Positions 35,259 to 44,871 of a stretch of 64,000 nt of DNA are shown here, piece by piece. The stretch is from Paraburkholderia phosphatilytica. Its GTDB lineage: Bacteria > Pseudomonadota > Gammaproteobacteria > Burkholderiales > Burkholderiaceae. Position 1 is the stretch's first letter, and every line of letters starts with the position of its first letter. Both the position numbers and the translations under genes were made by a program. The stretch is from positions 186,001 through 250,000 of the forward strand of contig NZ_QQOA01000005.1 in the NCBI RefSeq assembly GCF_003443895.1. Reading direction: 5' to 3'. A model generated the notes under the pieces. That model was given only the letters and a program-made list of their open reading frames with translations, searched no databases and had not been told where the DNA came from.

Positions 35259-37748
35259 ATGAAGTCATGCCGAGGACGCCGTATCCCTGATTTTGGCGCG
35301 AGACTTCGCGCCCAGCTGTGCGCGCTGTTCGTCGGCGCGTTGCTCGCAATGGTGTTCGGCACGCCCGCCGCGCGCGCCGCGGGCCCCGCTGCCACGCCCG
35401 TGCTGCCGGCGTTGCAGAGCCTCATCAACAGCGCGACCGTGAACACGGCGCCGGCGTCCGGCGCGTCCGCGGCGGATGCGGCGTCCGCGCCGTCGCCCGC
35501 AAGCCAGGCCGAGCTCACGCGCTCGCTCGACAACGTCATCACCACGCTCGACAACGAACGCCAGCGCACCGCGCTCGTCACCCAGCTGAAGAAGCTGCGC
35601 GATGCGACGAAGACCGTCGGTCCCGCGCCGCCGCCCGCGCCGAACCCGGGTCTCCTCGGCGCGATCGCGGCCGGCATCGCTTCGATGGAAACCGACGTCA
35701 GCACCAGCCGCTCGCCGACGCATTACTGGGCGGGTCGCTTCAACGCCGCCGGCAACGAGCTGTACACGATCGTCGCGAGTCAGGGCCCGGAATCGCTCGG
35801 CAAGATCGCACTCGACATGTTCGCGATGCTGGCCGGCTGGGGCGCGTGCTCGTGGGTGCTGATCTACGTGCAGCACCGGCTTCATCGGCGCTACGGCATC
35901 GTCGAACGGCTCACGCCGAATCCCACCACGCCGGATCTGCTGGTGTTCGCGCTGCGCCGTGTTGGTCCGTGGATCGTCGCGTTCGTCGCGGCATTGCTGT
36001 TCGCGCGCTCGATGCCCGAGTCGCTCGGCCGCACGCTCGCGATGGTGATCGCCTACGCGATCGTCGCGGGCGCGGTGTTTTCGTCGATCTGCCTGATCAT
36101 GTTCTCGTTGTTCGGCGCCGGCCACCGTCGCGTCGCGGTGCACCTGCTGCTGATGCACGCGCGCCGCCTGCTGTGGGTGATCGGCATCTGCAGCGCGCTT
36201 GGCGATGCAGCCGTGAACTACGACGTCGCGCATCAGATCGGCACCAATCTCGCGGCGCTGATCTCGACGGTCGCGAACATGACGGCCGCGGTACTGACCG
36301 GCTATTTCGCGCTGGGGTTTCGCCGGCCGGTCGCGCACCTGATCCGCGATCGATCGTACGACAAGCGCACTAGCCACCGGGTCGCGACCGAAGCGTTCGA
36401 CGTGCTCGCGTCGCTGTGGCATCTGCCGATTCTGCTGCTCGCGGCGGCATCGGTGATCGCGACGGTGGCGGGTCTGAGCACCAGCGAAAACGTGCTGCAG
36501 ATTTCCGTCGTCACCGCGTTGATGCTCGTGCTGGCGTTTTTTCTGAGCGCGGTCGTGCTGCGCGTGACGCGGCCGCGCGCGGGCCGCCGCTGGCTGCGCC
36601 GCTCGCCGTATCTGTCGCGGCTGCTGCAGTTCGCCGGCACCTTGCTGACGCTGTTCATCTGGCTCGCGTTCTTCGAGTTCTCGTCTCGCCTGTGGAATGT
36701 GTCGCTCGCGGCGATCGTCGAGGAAAGCGTGACCGCGCGCGGCATTGCGCACGCGATGTCGGCGATCGTCGCAACGGTGTTCCTGTGCTGGCTGCTGTGG
36801 ATCCTGATCGACACCGCGATCCTCGAGGCGATGAATCCGAGCGGGCCGCGCAGCAAGGCGCCGAGCACGCGCGCGCGCACCATGCTGCCGCTCGTGCGCA
36901 ACGCGATGCTGGTGTCGATCCTGACGGTGGGCGGCATCGTCACGGCGGCGAATCTCGGCATCAACGTGACGCCGCTGCTGGCCGGCGCGGGCGTGATCGG
37001 TCTCGCGATCGGCTTCGGCGCGCAGTCGCTCGTCACCGACCTGATCACCGGGCTCTTCATCATCATCGAAGACACGATTTCGGTCGGCGACTGGATCGAC
37101 ATCGACGGCGGCCATGCGGGCACCGTCGAACATCTGTCGATCCGCACAGTGCGGCTGCGCGACGGGCAGGGCGCGATTCACGCGATCCCGTTCTCGCAGA
37201 TCAAGATCGTGAAGAACCTGTCGCGCGATTTCGCGTACGCGGTGTTCGAGGTGCGGATGCCGTTCTCAGCGGAAGTGGACGAGGTGACGCAGCTGATCCG
37301 CGAAGTCGGCGCGGAACTGATGGCGGACTTCCGCTACCGCCGCGAGATGCTGGGGCCGGTCGAAGTGTGGGGTCTCGACCGTTTCGATCCGAACTGGATG
37401 GTCGTGAAAGGGCAGATCAAGACGCGGCCTCTCAAGCAGTGGAGCGTTGCGCGCGCATTCAATCTGCAGTTGAAGCGCAAGATGGACGAGGCGGGCATCG
37501 AGATTCCGGTGCCGCAGATGCGCGTGTACACGTCGAGAAAGGACGAGCACGACGAAGCAGAGGAGGCAGGCCTGATCGTCGAGCCGCAGGCGGCGATGTC
37601 GGGTTCGGCGGGGCCGGCGAGAGGCGCGTCGCATGAGGCGAGGGTGGCGCCGGCGCGCGATGTGTCGCACGAATCTCGGCCGGCGCCGCCGTCGACCGGA
37701 CCCGCTCCGATCGCGCCGCAGATTCCAACCGCCGGCGAGGGAGGCTAG
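35259..37748 (+). CDS. Large MscS-family mechanosensitive channel (YbiO/MscM-like)
   Basis: 829-residue inner-membrane channel. Signal sequence (to about residue 41, ending AARAA), a periplasmic helical domain, about 8-10 membrane segments, then the MscS core (about residues 540-740): pore helix with LLAGAGVIGLAIGFGAQSLVTDLITGLFIIIEDTISVGDWIDIDG in segments, beta domain and C-terminal alpha/beta part. A 60-residue low-complexity Pro/Ala/Glu tail follows. Start ATG 35259 is preferred over TTG 35244, which would sit on the AAGGA. It opens under osmotic downshock to release solutes. Confidence 0.92.
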   Translation: MKSCRGRRIPDFGARLRAQLCALFVGALLAMVFGTPAARAAGPAATPVLPALQSLINSATVNTAPASGASAADAASAPSPASQAELTRSLDNVITTLDNERQRTALVTQLKKLRDATKTVGPAPPPAPNPGLLGAIAAGIASMETDVSTSRSPTHYWAGRFNAAGNELYTIVASQGPESLGKIALDMFAMLAGWGACSWVLIYVQHRLHRRYGIVERLTPNPTTPDLLVFALRRVGPWIVAFVAALLFARSMPESLGRTLAMVIAYAIVAGAVFSSICLIMFSLFGAGHRRVAVHLLLMHARRLLWVIGICSALGDAAVNYDVAHQIGTNLAALISTVANMTAAVLTGYFALGFRRPVAHLIRDRSYDKRTSHRVATEAFDVLASLWHLPILLLAAASVIATVAGLSTSENVLQISVVTALMLVLAFFLSAVVLRVTRPRAGRRWLRRSPYLSRLLQFAGTLLTLFIWLAFFEFSSRLWNVSLAAIVEESVTARGIAHAMSAIVATVFLCWLLWILIDTAILEAMNPSGPRSKAPSTRARTMLPLVRNAMLVSILTVGGIVTAANLGINVTPLLAGAGVIGLAIGFGAQSLVTDLITGLFIIIEDTISVGDWIDIDGGHAGTVEHLSIRTVRLRDGQGAIHAIPFSQIKIVKNLSRDFAYAVFEVRMPFSAEVDEVTQLIREVGAELMADFRYRREMLGPVEVWGLDRFDPNWMVVKGQIKTRPLKQWSVARAFNLQLKRKMDEAGIEIPVPQMRVYTSRKDEHDEAEEAGLIVEPQAAMSGSAGPARGASHEARVAPARDVSHESRPAPPSTGPAPIAPQIPTAGEGG

Positions 37749-37779
37749 TGTTTTTTAGGGCGAACGCTCAGTTGGCCGC

Positions 37780-38475
37780 TCAAGCAGCGGCGAGCGTCGC
37801 ATCGGCCGGCGCCGCGACCACGTTGACGAGGTCGTTCACGTGCGTCGAGATGTGTTCGCCAGCCACGCCGTAAAGATGGATCGACACCGCAGGCGCGCCT
37901 GACGTGTTCAACAGGCGATGAATGCCCGCATGCCCGGCGCGCGTGAACGACACCGCGCCGGCCGCGCGAGGGTGCTGACGCGTTTCGCTCGCGCAGCCTT
38001 CCGCGTCATTCCACTGATAGACAGATTCGGTCAGCGTGCCGTCGAGCACCGCGTAGCCGCACCACGTGTGGTGCGCGTGCACGGGGCTCGCGTGGCCCGG
38101 CATCCAGACGAGGGCCGCGATCGCGTAGCGGCCTTGCGGGTCCGCCGCGAGCAGATGGCGCCGGTAGGTGGTGGGCGCGCCTTCGCGCTGCGCCGGAGTC
38201 AGCAGATCGGGCGTGGCGGCCGCCTCGGCGAGTGCCGCGCGCACGCGACGCGCGAAGTCCGCGTGGCGCGACGGATCGTCGCAGTCCGGGCAGACATCGA
38301 AGGCGGCATCCAGCGCGGCGCACAGCGATGCGACCGCGGCCCCCGTCGCCGTGAAGACGGGCGCCGGGGCCGGTTCGTTCGCGGAACCGGAGTCCACCGG
38401 AGGGACGAGACGGACGGCGTGTTCGACGCTGAAGCTGGACGGGCTGGAGGCAAGCTGGAAGGCGGTTTGGCTCAT
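37780..38475 (-). CDS. Cysteine dioxygenase-like (cupin) protein
   Basis: 231-residue cupin thiol dioxygenase. The iron ligands are visible: HAHHTW (His133 and His135) and His186 (HAGIHRLLN). The spacing and the ALVWMPGHASPVHAHHTWCGYAVLDG context (in segments) match bacterial cysteine or 3-mercaptopropionate dioxygenases, which oxidise the thiol to a sulfinate with O2. The N-terminus is about 35 residues longer than in typical members. It diverges from an Lrp/AsnC regulator around a near-perfect Lrp box, implying amino-acid-responsive control. Confidence 0.85.
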   Translation of the reverse strand: MSQTAFQLASSPSSFSVEHAVRLVPPVDSGSANEPAPAPVFTATGAAVASLCAALDAAFDVCPDCDDPSRHADFARRVRAALAEAAATPDLLTPAQREGAPTTYRRHLLAADPQGRYAIAALVWMPGHASPVHAHHTWCGYAVLDGTLTESVYQWNDAEGCASETRQHPRAAGAVSFTRAGHAGIHRLLNTSGAPAVSIHLYGVAGEHISTHVNDLVNVVAAPADATLAAA

Positions 38476-38572
38476 GTTGTTCTCATTGCAGTGACGCGAT
38501 TTCGATCTGGATATTTATACCGGTTTGCGCGGAGAAAGAGTTTTCATATAATTCCCCGAGGTCACGCATAAG

Positions 38573-38587
38573 TAGAATAATTTTCTA
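38573..38587. promoter_or_regulatory. Lrp-type binding site
   Basis: TAGAATAATTTTCTA matches the E. coli Lrp consensus YAGHAWATTWTDCTR at 14 of 15 positions and is a near palindrome (TAGAA-N5-TTCTA). It lies 14 bp before the Lrp/AsnC start and 98 bp from the divergent dioxygenase start, in an AT-rich pocket that stands out from the high-GC surroundings. It is probably the operator of the adjacent regulator. Confidence 0.75.
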
Positions 38588-38600
38588 TACAGGTGCGACG

Positions 38601-39083
38601 ATGGGAATGGACATCATCGATCGGAAGTTGCTGGAGCTGCTTCAGGCGGATGCGACGATGCCGGTCGCGGAACTCGCGCAACGCGTCAATCTTTCGCAGA
38701 CGCCATGCTGGAAGCGGGTGCAACGGCTCAAGGAAACGGGCGTGATCCGCGCGCAGGTTGCGCTATGCGATCCGCGCAAGCTTGGCGTGGGCACCACGGT
38801 GTTCGTCGCGGTGCGCACGAACCAGCACACCGAGGCGTGGGCCGCCACGTTTACGCGCGCGGTGCAGGATATTCCGGAGGTGGTCGAGGTGTACCGGATG
38901 AGCGGCGAGACCGACTATCTGCTGCGCGTGGTGGTGTCCGATATCGACGACTACGATCGCGTCTACAAGCAACTGATCCGCTCGGTGCCGCTTTACGACG
39001 TCAGCTCCAGTTTCGCGATGGAACAGATAAAGTACTCCACCGCGCTGCCGGTGCGGCCTGCGGCGGTTGCATCGAGCGGCTGA
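38601..39083 (+). CDS. Lrp/AsnC-family transcriptional regulator
   Basis: 160-residue feast/famine regulator. Helix-turn-helix at residues 5-55 (IIDRKLLELLQADATMPVAELAQRVNLSQTPCWKRVQRL in segments), then the RAM ligand-binding domain with VVEVYRMSGETDYLLRVVV and YDVSSSFAMEQIKYSTALPV. The start is ATG 38601, with 38607 an in-frame alternative. Divergent from the cysteine dioxygenase gene, so it is probably its activator or repressor, responding to cysteine or another amino acid. Confidence 0.92.
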   Translation: MGMDIIDRKLLELLQADATMPVAELAQRVNLSQTPCWKRVQRLKETGVIRAQVALCDPRKLGVGTTVFVAVRTNQHTEAWAATFTRAVQDIPEVVEVYRMSGETDYLLRVVVSDIDDYDRVYKQLIRSVPLYDVSSSFAMEQIKYSTALPVRPAAVASSG

Positions 39084-39244
39084 ACGTGCCGGGGGTGGCG
39101 ATGTGAAGCAATAGCGTCGGGATGGACCGTTGCATGCTGCGTGGTCGGGGCATGCCCACGAGCGGCAACCGCAAGGCGTCTGCAAGTCGAATCGTCGTAG
39201 AATGCCGCTTCTCTTTCCTCGCCACCCGCAGCCGAGCACGTCAC

Positions 39245-39451
39245 ATGAACGATCCGCGCAAGAAAAAGAACCCGACTTTCTACGTCGCCGTGATGATCGT
39301 GGTCGTCGTGCTGCTCGTGATCTTCACGCTGTTCTACAACGCGATCACCGAGAAGCGCGAATATGATCGCGAGAATCCGCCGTCCAGCGCGGCGTCGGCG
39401 GCTGCGGCGGCCGTCACCGCGGCCAGCTCCGCGACGGCAGCCTCGCAATAG
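39245..39451 (+). CDS. Small single-span membrane protein
   Basis: 68 residues: a basic N-terminus (MNDPRKKKNPTFY), one membrane helix (VAVMIVVVVLLVIFTLFYNAI) and a charged then Ala/Ser-rich C-terminus. ATG 39245 is chosen because the frame further upstream (from 39122) has no membrane or signal features. No family recognised. Confidence 0.6.
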   Translation: MNDPRKKKNPTFYVAVMIVVVVLLVIFTLFYNAITEKREYDRENPPSSAASAAAAAVTAASSATAASQ

Positions 39452-39475
39452 CGATACCGGGCGCCACAGCTCCAG

Positions 39476-42031
39476 CTACAGATACGCCTGCGCTTCCGGC
39501 AGCCTGATCACGCTTGCGTCCTTGCGGATCTGGAACGACGCCGCGAGCATCTGCTTGCCTTGATGCGCGAGCAGCTTCAGGTCGTGCACGGCTTCGGGCG
39601 TCTGCGCTTCGTCGCCTTCGGCATCGATCACCATGCTGTCGAGCTCCCGCACCATGTTCTTCGTGATCTCGCTCTGATCGGCAGGCGGGGCCGTGCCGCG
39701 CGCGGCTTCGGTGAGGTTGTCGCGCACCAGCGCGAGCGCGCGCTGCAGCGGCTGCGGCGAAGCGCCATCCTGATGCGCGGTGCTGCGCAATAGCGGCGCG
39801 ACCGCGGTGATCTGCGACGCGAGCACGTGGCTGCGCACGAGCAGATCGTTCAGCTCCGGCACGAACTTCTGCACCGACTTCGGCTCGACCATCATCCGCT
39901 GGAACGCCTGGCCCAGATTGGCGAATGCAACGTGCACGTTCTTGCGCGCAAGGCGATAGCGGTAGTCGCGTTCCAGCGCGTTCGCGGCGGCCGCCGCGGC
40001 GGGCGTGGCGGACGATGCCGTTCGCGCGGGCGCGGTGGGGATGGCGTTGCCGCCGGACGTCGACGCGATCTGGGCGGCGCCTGGCGATGCGCGTTCATTC
40101 GGGTATTGCGGCGCGCCGGGTGCCGCATCTCCGGTGGTTCGCGATGGCCCTGACGTCATAGCCGCGATACCCGGGTCGGCCGCCGCGGCGCCCGCGAGCG
40201 CGGGCTCTTTCGCAGCCGTTGCGTCCGCACCCACGTCCGCATCGGCCATCGCGGAGCCCGCTGCGAACGCGCCGGTCTCCGTGACCGTCTCCGCGGCGAT
40301 GCCGGCCGTCGCGGGCTTGCCGTGCCACCACCAGCTCGCCTCGAGGAACTGACGCATTGCGCCGATGAGGTTGTTGACGAGCTTGCCCATCAGCCGGTAC
40401 TCCCAGTACGGGAACAGATGGCTCGCCGCGATCGCGATCGCGCAGCCGACGACCGTGTCGATCGCGCGCTCGCCGATGATCCTGAGGCTGCCCGGCGCGA
40501 GCAGATGGAACATCAGCAGCACGTACGACGACGTGAACACGACGCTCGCCGCATAGTTGAAGAGCAGCAGGCTGTAGCTCATCACCATCGACGCGAACAT
40601 CACGACCATCAGCACATGCGGCTCCTTGATGGTCAGGATCATCGCGATGCTGGCGCCGCAGCCAATCAGCGTACCGATGATCCGCTGCGCGTTGCGCTGC
40701 TTCGTCAGCGAATAGCCGGGCTTCAGGATGATGACGCTCGTCATCACGATCCAGTACGCGTTGGTGAGCGGCAGGAGCCGTCCGAGCCAGAAGCCGACCG
40801 CGACCGCGATCGTCACGCGCAGCGCGTGACGAAAGCTCGGCGACGCCATCGTGAGGTTCGAGAAGATCTGCCGGAACGGCACCCGCCGGCTCGACACGAA
40901 GCGCGACAGCGTCTGGTCGATGCGCAGTTCGACTTCGGTTGCGGCGGTTTCGCTCGACAGGCTTTTGCGCATTCGCTCGATCAGCCGCGTTGCGCTCCAG
41001 AGCCGGCGAAACGACGCGGACACCGCCGCATACGCTTCGGGGTTCTTCTTCGGCAGATCGTGCTTGCGCATCAGCTCGATCTCATATTCGATCGCGCGCA
41101 GCTCGGCCTTCGTGCTGATGCGCGCGCGCGGCGGCTGGTTCTGCAGCACCGCGAGGCCGATGTCCTCGAGATCCGCCGCGGCCTTGCGGATCAGGTCGCG
41201 ACAGAACAGCATCAGGTCGGAGCCGCCGAACGCGCTGCGCACGAGCGGATAGTCGACGTGCGCGCCGACGAACAGTTCGTGCAGGTCGACCGTGTTGATG
41301 AAGAGGTTGTACAGCATCGTGCGGCGTGGTTCGAGCTTGCCGCTCTTCAGCTTCGGCAGGTTGCGCAGCACGATGTCGCGCGCTGCGTCCTGGCGCTCGA
41401 CCGCCGCGATCTGCGCGGCCACGAGATTGCGATAGCACTCGTCGAGGTCGGAGTCGATGTCGTAGAACTGCGCGCGCGCGAGCAGATAGTCGGCGCACGC
41501 GAACGCGCTTTCCGCGAGCGTCTGCTGCTCGATCCGGTGGATCTGCCAGCGGCTCACGAAGGTGGCCCAGTACGTGTACCAGAGACCGCCCGCGAGGATC
41601 CATGCCGCGTTCACGAGCGCCTGCATCGGCGTGAAGCGGTCTTCGAGCGTCATGATCATCATGAACAGCGTCGCGAAGCTGATCTGCGGCCAGCGGTTGC
41701 CGTACATGACGATCAGCGACAGCACGAACGTGAGCGGCACGACCGTGCACCACAGCGCAACCGGATTGACCGTGGCGAGACCGGTGGCGAGCGCCGACAG
41801 GAAGCCGATCACGCTGCACGCCAGCATTTCGTTGTGCTTGTACTTGAGCGGCCCTGGCATGTCGACGACGCATGCGCCGAGCGCGCCGGTTGCGATCGTG
41901 AAGCCGAGATCGCGGTCGTGAAACACGACGAGGCACAGGATGGCCGGCAGCGATATGCCCACTGCTATCCGCAGGCCGCCGTAGAAGTACTGGCTGTAAA
42001 GGAACTTCTTGATTTCGATCGAATAGCGCAT
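39476..42031 (-). CDS. FUSC family transporter (YccS/AaeB-like)
   Basis: 851-residue inner-membrane protein of the fusaric acid resistance/aromatic acid exporter group. Two sets of about five to six membrane segments (residues about 15-165 and 400-540) are separated by a cytoplasmic helical domain, with a C-terminal cytoplasmic domain. Motifs LPLTNAYWIVMTSVIILKPGYSLTKQRNAQRIIGTLIGC (in segments) are diagnostic of FUSC. An Ala/Gly/Pro-rich insert of about 120 residues occurs at about 580-700. No membrane-fusion partner is adjacent, which fits the YccS rather than the AaeAB type. Confidence 0.9.
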   Translation of the reverse strand: MRYSIEIKKFLYSQYFYGGLRIAVGISLPAILCLVVFHDRDLGFTIATGALGACVVDMPGPLKYKHNEMLACSVIGFLSALATGLATVNPVALWCTVVPLTFVLSLIVMYGNRWPQISFATLFMMIMTLEDRFTPMQALVNAAWILAGGLWYTYWATFVSRWQIHRIEQQTLAESAFACADYLLARAQFYDIDSDLDECYRNLVAAQIAAVERQDAARDIVLRNLPKLKSGKLEPRRTMLYNLFINTVDLHELFVGAHVDYPLVRSAFGGSDLMLFCRDLIRKAAADLEDIGLAVLQNQPPRARISTKAELRAIEYEIELMRKHDLPKKNPEAYAAVSASFRRLWSATRLIERMRKSLSSETAATEVELRIDQTLSRFVSSRRVPFRQIFSNLTMASPSFRHALRVTIAVAVGFWLGRLLPLTNAYWIVMTSVIILKPGYSLTKQRNAQRIIGTLIGCGASIAMILTIKEPHVLMVVMFASMVMSYSLLLFNYAASVVFTSSYVLLMFHLLAPGSLRIIGERAIDTVVGCAIAIAASHLFPYWEYRLMGKLVNNLIGAMRQFLEASWWWHGKPATAGIAAETVTETGAFAAGSAMADADVGADATAAKEPALAGAAAADPGIAAMTSGPSRTTGDAAPGAPQYPNERASPGAAQIASTSGGNAIPTAPARTASSATPAAAAAANALERDYRYRLARKNVHVAFANLGQAFQRMMVEPKSVQKFVPELNDLLVRSHVLASQITAVAPLLRSTAHQDGASPQPLQRALALVRDNLTEAARGTAPPADQSEITKNMVRELDSMVIDAEGDEAQTPEAVHDLKLLAHQGKQMLAASFQIRKDASVIRLPEAQAYL

Positions 42032-42179
42032 CGACAGTCAGAACGTGACAGCTTGTAAGAACGGCGGAACCGATGAGTCGGCTCGACTCGGTGCCGACGA
42101 GTCTAACTGATTTTCCGTGCGTTCAGACCTCGTCCGTTCGGCCGGCTTTCGCCGGCCCGGACGCGCTGCTATCGTGCTG

Positions 42180-42821
42180 CTATCGAGCGGGTTCGCGTTG
42201 ATTGCGGATCGTGTCGACGCGGGCGTGCATCGTCTTGCGGTAGAGAAACGTCCACAGCGTGAGGGCGCCGTACACGCCATAGCCGATGAACGGCGACACC
42301 ACGAGAAAGCGCTCGATCGGCCAGGTCCACGCCATCCATGCGCGCAGTGCCGTTTCGCCGGTGAGCCCGAGGCCCCAGATCGCGGTCATCGTCCGGAATG
42401 CCGCGGCGAGCGCGGGTCTTTCGCGGTAGAGACGCTCGATGCGCTCGGCGCCGTCGGCGGCTTCGCGTGCAACCGTGGCGCGCGCGAGCCAGAAGATCAG
42501 CGGGCGTCGGGTTGCGAGCGACGCGAGGAACACCACGCCGACCGCGCCGGACACGAGCGATTCCCGCATCAGCAGCATGCGGGGGCTGCCGCCCAGCGCC
42601 ATCGCGCCAACCGATAACGCGATGCCCGCCACGACCATCACGCTGAGCGCATCGATGCGGCGCGTGCGCGCGAGTTCGATCGCGCTCCAGACGATCGGCG
42701 GCGCCGCGGAAGCGATCAGGCCGCCGGTATCGCCGAAGTACGGCGCGGCGAGCCGGTAGACGAGCCACGGCAGCAGCAGGTTGAAGACGAGTTCGAGCGC
42801 GAATGCGGGACGCAGTTTCAT
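42180..42821 (-). CDS. VC0807-like membrane protein
   Basis: 213-residue membrane protein with about six hydrophobic segments (LVFNLLLPWLVYRLAAPYFG, DALSVMVVAGIALSVGAMALGG, LLMRESLVSGAVGVVFLASLA and others). The arrangement resembles the VC0807/septation-protein-A-like group. Start 42821 (MKLRPAFALE) puts the first helix at the N-terminus. Function unknown. Confidence 0.7.
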   Translation of the reverse strand: MKLRPAFALELVFNLLLPWLVYRLAAPYFGDTGGLIASAAPPIVWSAIELARTRRIDALSVMVVAGIALSVGAMALGGSPRMLLMRESLVSGAVGVVFLASLATRRPLIFWLARATVAREAADGAERIERLYRERPALAAAFRTMTAIWGLGLTGETALRAWMAWTWPIERFLVVSPFIGYGVYGALTLWTFLYRKTMHARVDTIRNQREPAR

Positions 42822-43044
42822 GCCGGGCCGGTGAATGGAAAAGCGTGGAAAGAGCGCAGTATGGACGCGCGACAGGGCTTCGCGCAAACGCGATGCGACG
42901 AAGCGCCGGAAACCAGACGTGAACTGCGGCTTGCGTGCGCGGACGTCGATGCTCGAGCCCGCGCACGCTCCATTGACGGAAAGCGCGACAGCGCGGATCC
43001 CCGCGCTGTGTCACACTTGCACGCCACCCATCCCGCTGACGATC

Positions 43045-43449
43045 ATGACCTCCCGCTATCCGATTCCGCCGAACGAAATCGAGCTGACCGCCGTCCGGGC
43101 GCAGGGCGCGGGCGGGCAGAACGTCAACAAGGTGTCGAGCGCGATCCATCTGCGCTTCGATGTGCGTGCGTCGTCGCTGCCCGACGTGCTCAAGATGCGA
43201 CTGCTCGCGCTGTCGGATCATCGGCTGACACGCGACGGCGTCGTCGTGATCAAGGCGCAGGAGCATCGCACCCAGGAAATGAACCGGGCGGCTGCCATTG
43301 CGCGGCTCGACGAACTGATCGACAGTGTGAGCGTCACGCGGAAAGCGCGCGTGGCGACACGTCCCACGCGCGCATCGAAGCTGCGGCGGCTCGATGCGAA
43401 ATCGCGGCGCGGCGATGTGAAGGAAGGCAGGCGGCGGGTGGAAGATTAG
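43045..43449 (+). CDS. arfB: Alternative ribosome-rescue factor ArfB (peptidyl-tRNA hydrolase)
   Basis: 134-residue YaeJ/ArfB protein that hydrolyses peptidyl-tRNA on stalled ribosomes. The catalytic GGQ is at residues 23-25 ([22 protein letters not shown] in segments). The Lys/Arg-rich tail ([24 protein letters not shown]) is the part that enters the mRNA channel. Length matches E. coli ArfB (140). ATG 43045 is chosen; the frame open further upstream is unrelated. Confidence 0.93.
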   Translation: MTSRYPIPPNEIELTAVRAQGAGGQNVNKVSSAIHLRFDVRASSLPDVLKMRLLALSDHRLTRDGVVVIKAQEHRTQEMNRAAAIARLDELIDSVSVTRKARVATRPTRASKLRRLDAKSRRGDVKEGRRRVED

Positions 43450-43529
43450 GCGGGGTTACGCGGATTTTCGCGCTCGAAACAAGATTTCGCCAATTCAGTC
43501 TGATTATTAAGGATAACGATGCAGATCTA

Positions 43530-43560
43530 CATGATCGATCACCGCGCGCGATCGATCATG
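43530..43560. repeat. 11-bp perfect inverted repeat between convergent genes
   Basis: CATGATCGATC (43530-43540) and GATCGATCATG (43550-43560) with a 9-nt GC-rich loop lie between the converging arfB and EAL genes. There is no T-run, so it is not a classical intrinsic terminator, though the hairpin could still block readthrough. It contains four GATC sites. Confidence 0.7.
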
Positions 43561-43590
43561 CGATAGCGCAGCCTGCGCCGCAAGCCAAAT

Positions 43591-44871
43591 TCAACGCGGT
43601 CCGCTCTTTGCCGGGTCCGGCATGAACTCGGCGCAGAACACGTAGCGTTCGCCATCGCGCTCCACGGCGACGGCCGCCGTATAGCAGCCGTCGCCGTCGG
43701 TCAGCGAATAGTGCGGGCCCATCATCGCGACGCGACCCGGCGCCGCGAGCGCGTGCTTGAAGTAGGTGCGCCGCGACCAGTTGCTGTGCGAGTCCGGATA
43801 GAGCGGCGCGAGGCGCGGCGATGGCGGCCCGACCCACGGCGCGGCGAGCGACGGCAAGGTCTGTTCGCCGTGGCTGTTCGTCACGAACACGCGTCGCGCA
43901 TCGCCGATCTGGAACACCGGCTCGGCCGCGAGCGCGAGGTCGCCGGTCGCGGCGAACACCTGCGCGCCAGCCAGCGCGGCCTCGGCGAGCGGAGCGAAGC
44001 CCGGCCGATGCGTGCGGGCATGGGTGCGCTGATAGTCCGCGAACTTTTCCCACATCGAATGAATGAGCTCGGGGATCGGCGCCGCGGCCGCCTCGACGGA
44101 AGACTGCGGCTTGCCGAGCCAGAAGCCCTGCACGAAGTCCACATCGGCCTGCATCAGCACCATCATCTCTTCGTCGGTTTCGACGCCTTCGGCCAGCACC
44201 ATCGTGCCCGCTTCGTGCAGCATGCCGACGAGGTGGCCGAAGAGCGCTTCGTCGTTTGCGTTGCTCGCCGCGCGCGCCACCAGCGAGCGGTCGATCTTCA
44301 CGATGTCGGGCCGGAAACGCCAGACCCGGTCGAAGTTCGAGAGACCGGTTCCAAAGTCGTCGATCGCGATCAGAAAGTCGCGCGGCTCGGTGGTGGCGAG
44401 CATCGTCGCGACGGCGAGTTCGTCGTCGGCCGGCTGCTCGAGCACTTCGATCACGATGCGCTCATGCGCAAGGCCGAAGTGCGCGGACAGTTCGTCGATG
44501 AAGCTGCGGTTCGGCCAGCCGGTCTCGAACACCTGCGGGCGCGCATTGAGAAAGAGCCATGACGTGTCGACGTGCTGGTCGACGAAGTTCGCGACGTGCA
44601 GACAACGCGCGAGGCGATCGAGCGCGCGCGCATCCACCGACGATTGCGCGGCGCCGAAGAGCGCATCGGGCGACACCGGCACGCCGGTCGAGTCGTGCGC
44701 TCGCAGCAACGCTTCATAGCCGACCACGCGCTGATGCGTGATCGACAGCACCGGCTGGAAAGCGCTATGCATCGTGATTGCACGCCAGTTCGCGGACCAG
44801 CCGCAGGCATCGCGAACGAGGTGCGCGAGGAGGCCGGGTAGCGTCAGCGTCAATTCGTCGACGATCGACAT
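43591..44871 (-). CDS. EAL-domain c-di-GMP phosphodiesterase
   Basis: 426-residue cytoplasmic protein. The EAL domain (about residues 30-265) keeps catalytic signatures: YEALLRA, LFLNARPQ, VIEVLEQ, IDDFGTGLSNF, VKIDRSLV, LAEGVETDEE and QGFWLGKP. All residues normally needed for metal and c-di-GMP binding appear present, so it is probably an active phosphodiesterase. The C-terminal ~150 residues form a second domain (VFQIGDARRVFVTNSHGEQ, SHSNWSRRTYFKHAL, DGDGCYTAAVAVERDG) that looks like a Cache/PAS-type sensor placed after the EAL. No signal peptide. Confidence 0.92.
   Translation of the reverse strand: MSIVDELTLTLPGLLAHLVRDACGWSANWRAITMHSAFQPVLSITHQRVVGYEALLRAHDSTGVPVSPDALFGAAQSSVDARALDRLARCLHVANFVDQHVDTSWLFLNARPQVFETGWPNRSFIDELSAHFGLAHERIVIEVLEQPADDELAVATMLATTEPRDFLIAIDDFGTGLSNFDRVWRFRPDIVKIDRSLVARAASNANDEALFGHLVGMLHEAGTMVLAEGVETDEEMMVLMQADVDFVQGFWLGKPQSSVEAAAAPIPELIHSMWEKFADYQRTHARTHRPGFAPLAEAALAGAQVFAATGDLALAAEPVFQIGDARRVFVTNSHGEQTLPSLAAPWVGPPSPRLAPLYPDSHSNWSRRTYFKHALAAPGRVAMMGPHYSLTDGDGCYTAAVAVERDGERYVFCAEFMPDPAKSGPR

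Noticed and set aside
35265..37181. 638-codon minus-strand open frame opposite the MscS channel
   Set aside because: Antisense artefact of GC-rich third codon positions; composition is Arg/Gln/His-rich and resembles no protein family.
40322..42058. 578-codon plus-strand open frame opposite the FUSC gene
   Set aside because: Mirror frame of a well-supported membrane protein; no recognisable motif.
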